A program made the position numbers and the translations under genes. A stretch of DNA of 52,701 nucleotides from a bacterium (lineage in GTDB: Bacteria; Vulcanimicrobiota; Xenobia; Xenobiales; JADMJV01): NCBI GenBank assembly GCA_018780265.1, contig JADMJV010000133.1, positions 3,869-56,569 on the forward strand. Reading direction: 5' to 3'. Below the pieces are notes generated by a model that saw nothing but the letters and a program-made list of their open reading frames with translations, did no database searches and was not told the origin of the DNA. This document shows positions 49,148 through 52,701 of the stretch, one piece after another (the first letter of the stretch is position 1; the number at the start of each line of letters is the position of its first letter).

Positions 49148-50264
49148 GTTGGTCGCGACGTCCAGCCGACTTGCAGTTTACGATGATGCCGGCGTGATGA
49201 TGCTTCTTCAGCGTCCAGGCCACCTCGGTGTCCTGGTAGTGGGACAGGTCGGGTTCGGCCTGCTTGGACAGACACAGCATGAGCCCGGCGTGGCCAAAAT
49301 GTCGCTTGGGGACCTTGTAGGGGTGGCCGTGGAACTTGGCCAGTTCTAGTTTGACCCATTCGGCCCAAAGGTTGACGCCGGTCGCTTTCTCTACCAACAC
49401 GTCGATATTGGCTCCACCCACCCGGGCAGCCATCTCCAAATAGTAGATGTGGCCGTCCTGGCCGCGAATAAACTCGGCGTGAGTCACCCCACGGGGCAGA
49501 CCCATGGCTTTGATGACCTTGTCGTTTTGGGCCAGCAATTCGTTGAGTTCGGGCGCTTCCTTATCGAGGCTCTTGGTGCTGAAAACGCCGCCGTGATTCC
49601 ATACGTTGAAAGGCGGGATGCCGTAGCGATGGGCCTGGGAAAAGACCACCTGGTCGTCATACACAATGGAGTCCACGTGGTAGACGTCGCCGGCCACATA
49701 CTGCTCCATCAAGTAGTGGGATTGAATATCGCCCAGCGTCTCGATGGTGTCCCACACCTCCTGGGCGTGGTGAAGTTTTTTGATACCCACCGAACCGGCT
49801 TCCGAGCGCGGCTTGAGCACCCAGGGCGGGGGCGTGCGCTGAATGAAATCATAGACCTGTTTGTGATTGAGCACATGCACAAAATCGGGGACGTGTACGC
49901 CCTTTTCGCGGGCCTGCATGCGCATGGCCAGTTTGTCTCGGAAATAGCGGGCGGTGGTATCGCCCATGCCCGGACAACGCAAGTGTTCGCGCAGGCGCGC
50001 GGCCGTTTCTACGTCGTAATCGTCGAGAGGCACGATGCGGTCGATCTGGTGGTGACGAGCCAGGTAGCTGACGCCGCGAATGATATCGGGGTAGCGGTTG
50101 AGCTCGGGCATATAAAAGATGTCGTCGAGCGCATGGTGGGGCCAGGGTTCGTTGCGCAGCTTCTCCTGGGTCAGGAGCAGAACTCGACAGCCCTGGCGTT
50201 TGGCCTCTTCCATAAAGGCCACCCCTTTGAAATAGCTGGCCAGACATAAAAACGTAATTGACAC
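49074..50264 (-). CDS. ATP-grasp carboxylate-amine ligase
   Basis: The 396-aa protein has a pre-ATP-grasp Rossmann domain (MSITFLCLASYFKGVAFMEE), then the ATP-grasp fold: PPPWVLKPRSEAGSVGIKKL (ATP-binding Lys and glycine loop), MEQYVAGDVYHVDSIVYDDQ, and HAEFIRGQDGHIYYLEMAAR with VGGANIDV (metal-binding Glu and Asn). Such ligases join a carboxylate to an amine or thiol through an acyl phosphate. Substrate and pathway are unknown; BL00235/CarA-like families share this layout. It is divergent from the LLM-class oxidoreductase. Confidence 0.85.
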   Translation of the reverse strand: MSITFLCLASYFKGVAFMEEAKRQGCRVLLLTQEKLRNEPWPHHALDDIFYMPELNRYPDIIRGVSYLARHHQIDRIVPLDDYDVETAARLREHLRCPGMGDTTARYFRDKLAMRMQAREKGVHVPDFVHVLNHKQVYDFIQRTPPPWVLKPRSEAGSVGIKKLHHAQEVWDTIETLGDIQSHYLMEQYVAGDVYHVDSIVYDDQVVFSQAHRYGIPPFNVWNHGGVFSTKSLDKEAPELNELLAQNDKVIKAMGLPRGVTHAEFIRGQDGHIYYLEMAARVGGANIDVLVEKATGVNLWAEWVKLELAKFHGHPYKVPKRHFGHAGLMLCLSKQAEPDLSHYQDTEVAWTLKKHHHAGIIVNCKSAGRRDQLVDRYLEQMRHDFLAVQPPAETAV

Positions 50265-50335
50265 GGGCGACTCCTCGGTTGCGATGCAGGGGAGACCCTT
50301 TCCGCGGACAACACAAGTACCCTGCGGAGGTGCAG

Positions 50336-51514
50336 TTGAGGCCCAAGTTTGGAATGTCTATCGTGCCCCACGCTTCGATTGAAGACCAGATTCGTCTGGC
50401 CGTTTTGAGCGAGCGACTGGGCTACGACTCTTGTTGGTGGCCCGATCACATGGCTTATACCGATGAGGCAGCGGCCATCGACAGTTGGACGGTTATGGCC
50501 GTGGTGGCCTCCAAAACCAGGCGCCTTTTGTTGGGCACCGCTGTCTCTGACCCGCACCGCATGCATCCGGCCGTCTTCGCCCAGCGGGCGGCTACTCTGG
50601 ACCAACTCAGCAAAGGCCGATTGATCGTGGGTCTGGGCTCGGGCGAGGCCATGAACCTGGACGCCTTCGGCATACCCTGGAAGGATCGCCGGGTGGGTCG
50701 CATGCGCGAGTTTATCCAGGTCTTCCGGGGACTGCTGGATAGTCCCGAGCCCTTCACTCATCGGGGGCCGCTCTACCAGTTAGATAGGGCCCGGCTGAGC
50801 GTGCGGCCCTACCAAAATCGCAAAATTCCCGTGCAGATGGCCAGCCTGGGCCCACAGATGCAAAAACTGGCCGGTGAGGTAGCCGACGGTTGGAAGCCGG
50901 TGGTTATCCCTGCCCAGCACTATGCTCACTACTTTGAAGGCATTCGCCAGGCGGCCGTGGCTGCTGGGCGCGACCCCAACCTGATCGAACGCGGCCTGCC
51001 TTTCGCGGTGGCCCTGGTGGATCGGGGGCCGCAACCCAGCGCCGAGCAGGTGGCCACGGCCGTGCGACCCTATGCCGGGGCGCTGGTCTGGGATGCGGCC
51101 ATCCGTCAGATGGGGCTGCCCTGGGATCCACCCACCCACCTGGTGGGCGTGGATTATCACACCGTCAATCCTTTCGACCCGGATTCTCTCAAGTTGTTTC
51201 GCGAATACGCCGATTGGCTGTCGCCCCAACTGCTGCGTCAGTTTGTCGTGGTCGGTGATCAAAGGGTGATTCGCCAGGCCGTGCGCGACTATGTGGAGGC
51301 AGGCGTGAATCACTTTGAGATCACCAATGCCAGCCTGGATCCGGTGGCCTCGATTATCTGGTTCGCAGCCGAAGTGATGCCCGAGTTCACCGGTCGTCCG
51401 CCCACCATGTGGGCCCGAGCTTTGAATCTGCTGGTGCAACCTTTGAGCAAATTGGGCCTGACCCGCCGGTTAATCCCCCAAGATCTCGATGTTTGGAAGA
51501 AAGTAGGACTATAA
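50336..51514 (+). CDS. LLM-class (luciferase-like) oxidoreductase, possibly F420-dependent
   Basis: TTG 50336 is preferred because GCGGAGG ends 5 nt upstream; GTG 50330 and an open frame to 50258 are alternatives. The 392-aa TIM-barrel protein has AVLSERLGYDSCWWPDHMAY, VGLGSGEAMNLDAFGIPW and WKPVVIPA, typical of the F420-dependent glucose-6-phosphate dehydrogenase and methylene-H4MPT reductase branch. It would use reduced or oxidised F420 (or FMN) on an unknown substrate. The next gene, 3 nt downstream, is a PPOX-type protein of an F420-linked kind, which supports an F420 context. Confidence 0.85.
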   Translation: MRPKFGMSIVPHASIEDQIRLAVLSERLGYDSCWWPDHMAYTDEAAAIDSWTVMAVVASKTRRLLLGTAVSDPHRMHPAVFAQRAATLDQLSKGRLIVGLGSGEAMNLDAFGIPWKDRRVGRMREFIQVFRGLLDSPEPFTHRGPLYQLDRARLSVRPYQNRKIPVQMASLGPQMQKLAGEVADGWKPVVIPAQHYAHYFEGIRQAAVAAGRDPNLIERGLPFAVALVDRGPQPSAEQVATAVRPYAGALVWDAAIRQMGLPWDPPTHLVGVDYHTVNPFDPDSLKLFREYADWLSPQLLRQFVVVGDQRVIRQAVRDYVEAGVNHFEITNASLDPVASIIWFAAEVMPEFTGRPPTMWARALNLLVQPLSKLGLTRRLIPQDLDVWKKVGL

Positions 51515-51517
51515 ACC

Positions 51518-51910
51518 ATGTCATTGATTCCCGAAAAGCTCGTCGATCTGCTTACCAGCAATCTCTTTGGTCATCTGGCCACCGTCAGCGCAGAAGGAAT
51601 CCCACAGGTCACGCCTGTCTGGTTTCGCTGGGTGAACGGCAAGTTGGAAGTGAACTCGGCCAAGGGTCGACTGAAGGATCGCAATATGCGGGCCAATCCC
51701 CATGTGGCCATGTCGATTCTCGACCCTAAGAACAGCTATCGTTACCTGGAACTACGCGGCAAAGTGGTGGAAATCACCGAGGAAGGCGCCTCGGAGATGA
51801 TCGATCAGTTGGCTCAGGCCTATATGGGAGTGGAAAAATACCCCTATCATCAGCCCGGCGACGTGCGCGTTCGTTATGTCATCGAAGTGACCAAGTTCAC
51901 CACCATGTAA
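51518..51910 (+). CDS. PPOX-class, probably F420-dependent oxidoreductase
   Basis: The 130-aa split-barrel protein has LFGHLATVSAEGIPQVTPVW, FRWVNGKLEVNSAKGRLKDR and YLELRGKVVEITEEGA, matching the short F420-binding PPOX proteins (the K-x-R-N-x-x-x-N-P segment lies at KDRNMRANP). It likely reduces or binds an unsaturated substrate with F420H2. It is translated from the same transcript as the LLM enzyme. A short hairpin (51911-51916 and 51926-51931) follows the stop without a T-run. Confidence 0.88.
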   Translation: MSLIPEKLVDLLTSNLFGHLATVSAEGIPQVTPVWFRWVNGKLEVNSAKGRLKDRNMRANPHVAMSILDPKNSYRYLELRGKVVEITEEGASEMIDQLAQAYMGVEKYPYHQPGDVRVRYVIEVTKFTTM

Positions 51911-51955
51911 CCGGGCACACAGACCGCCCGGCCCCCACCGGGTAGGTTTACACCC

Positions 51956-52075
51956 ATGAAGAACAAGAACAACGTCACCCCTGAGAAATGGCTGGGGCCG
52001 GTGCGTTTAACGCGCCGACCCGGTCAGTGGTTGGGCCCGGTTCGCGTTAAGGTCCAACCTCGCAAAGCCAGTTAG
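51956..52075 (+). CDS. 39-aa basic protein with an internal repeat
   Basis: The frame ATG 51956 to TAG 52075 encodes a very basic peptide in which WLGPVRLT recurs as WLGPVRVK 13 residues later. A TAGGTT box lies 7 nt before the ATG with no ribosome site, so a leaderless mRNA is possible. Its TAG overlaps the TAA of the convergent gene. The repeat and basic character argue for a real small protein, though coding by chance cannot be excluded. Confidence 0.5.
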   Translation: MKNKNNVTPEKWLGPVRLTRRPGQWLGPVRVKVQPRKAS

Positions 52076-52611
52076 CGGCGCCCGGCCAAGGAGGCCCACA
52101 GGAAGAGAAGCGCTTGAAAAGCGCTGGCCAGCAGGCCCCCCAGCAATAGGACCACGGCCGGAAATTGCAGGGGGTTTAGCAACAACAGTCCCACCAGGAA
52201 AGGTGCCACCAGGGCCAGCCAGGCGGCACCGCCCAGGCGATACTCTTCGTAGACCAGGTAAAGCGCGGCACCTGCCAGCACGTGAGAGACCCACCACACC
52301 GGGCCGATTAACCAGCCCCAGGCCAGCCAGGCTGCCGGAGTAGCCGGGTTGAAAGCCACCACCGCGGCCGTCACCACCATGGTGGCCAGACGTAAGCGCG
52401 CCGCCCATAGAAAGAATCGTTTGGCGTCCGAGCCGGCCAGAGCGCAGATCGACAAGAACATGCCGAAGTTGGCTTGCAGCAGCAGCACACACAGCCCCAG
52501 GGCAATGGCATGGTCGCGGCCCACAAAGGGCATGGTCAGCACGGCCAGGTAGCACATGCTGATTCCCAGGAGACCTCTTCTGAGCGCCGTTGGTACAGTC
52601 TTTTCCGTCAT
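52072..52611 (-). CDS. Integral membrane protein of unknown function
   Basis: The 179-aa protein has about five hydrophobic helices (for example LLGISMCYLAVLTMPFVG, IALGLCVLLLQANFGMFLSI, LVAPFLVGLLLLNPLQF). It has short charged loops and an Arg-rich C-terminus. I recognise no family. The ATG at 52611 has no strong ribosome site. The remaining 90 nt to the window edge hold nothing that I can assign. Confidence 0.75.
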   Translation of the reverse strand: MTEKTVPTALRRGLLGISMCYLAVLTMPFVGRDHAIALGLCVLLLQANFGMFLSICALAGSDAKRFFLWAARLRLATMVVTAAVVAFNPATPAAWLAWGWLIGPVWWVSHVLAGAALYLVYEEYRLGGAAWLALVAPFLVGLLLLNPLQFPAVVLLLGGLLASAFQALLFLWASLAGRR

Positions 52612-52701
52612 GGGGTCCGTTTCTTGAGATGGGCCCGGCTTCCTCTCCCATCGGGTAGCCGGGGGTCTTTCGACCCCCTAGCTCCCACACCACCGTAAGT
52701 A

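Noticed and set aside
1..52701. tRNA, rRNA and CRISPR arrays
   Set aside because: No conserved rRNA or tRNA core and no regularly spaced direct repeats of CRISPR length were seen by reading; a covariance-model search was not possible.

Overview
This is a high-GC, gene-dense bacterial window with no rRNA, tRNA, phage module, CRISPR array or intact transposase that I could see. The cell envelope implied is didermal: there are two TolC-type outer-membrane channels, two tripartite RND pumps, an HpnN-like MMPL exporter, a MacB-type ABC exporter and lipoproteins. An LLM-class oxidoreductase followed directly by a small PPOX-type protein hints at cofactor F420 use. No phylogenetic marker is present, so I do not name a phylum. 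Short TANNNT boxes sit about 6 nt before several start codons with no Shine-Dalgarno sequence, which suggests that leaderless mRNAs are common.

Region 1 (1-23820) is the most striking part. Seven well-matched promoter-like elements (TSACG, 6 bp, TSACG, then 20-21 bp, then TANNNT) lie 72-86 bp upstream of start codons on both strands. They head these units: a gene cut by the left edge; an operon of a glycine-zipper protein, a zinc metallopeptidase, a lytic transglycosylase lipoprotein and a small protein; a two-gene unit with a 587-aa helical-repeat protein; a 99-aa glycine-zipper protein; an operon of a 351-aa glycine-rich protein, a second metallopeptidase, an opine dehydrogenase and an EamA exporter; a long operon of a subtilisin-like protease, two more glycine-rich membrane proteins, a TolC/HlyD/RND pump and a SCO-like protein; and a degenerate kinase-like protein. 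Most products begin with a short Pro/Ser/Thr-rich leader (often M-[KH]-[IV]-x-P) in place of an ordinary signal peptide. I read this as a co-regulated locus of proteases and membrane-inserting proteins, and as the best candidate here for an undescribed system. A TetR/flavin-barrel pair, a GNAT and a Uma2 gene are inserted among these units.

Region 2 (23885-34462) holds an MMPL exporter, a DUF1648-type membrane protein, an ABC exporter operon headed by a deoxyribosyltransferase-like protein, a divergent nucleotidyltransferase-like protein with a signal peptide, a small membrane protein and an ArsR repressor.

Region 3 (34503-48587) mixes accessory genes with gene wreckage: a nucleotidyltransferase/small-protein pair resembling a toxin-antitoxin module, a CzcCBA-like metal efflux operon ending in an internally deleted His-rich EamA gene, a fragment resembling an M64 peptidase, an AAA/DUF4143 ATPase, a frameshifted beta-propeller fragment, a parvulin-type foldase, a DUF4082 surface protein, and the last codons of a CaiB-type CoA transferase.

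Region 4 (48584-52701) looks like chromosomal backbone: an O6-alkylguanine methyltransferase, an ATP-grasp ligase, the LLM/PPOX pair, a tiny 39-aa protein with an internal repeat, and a membrane protein.
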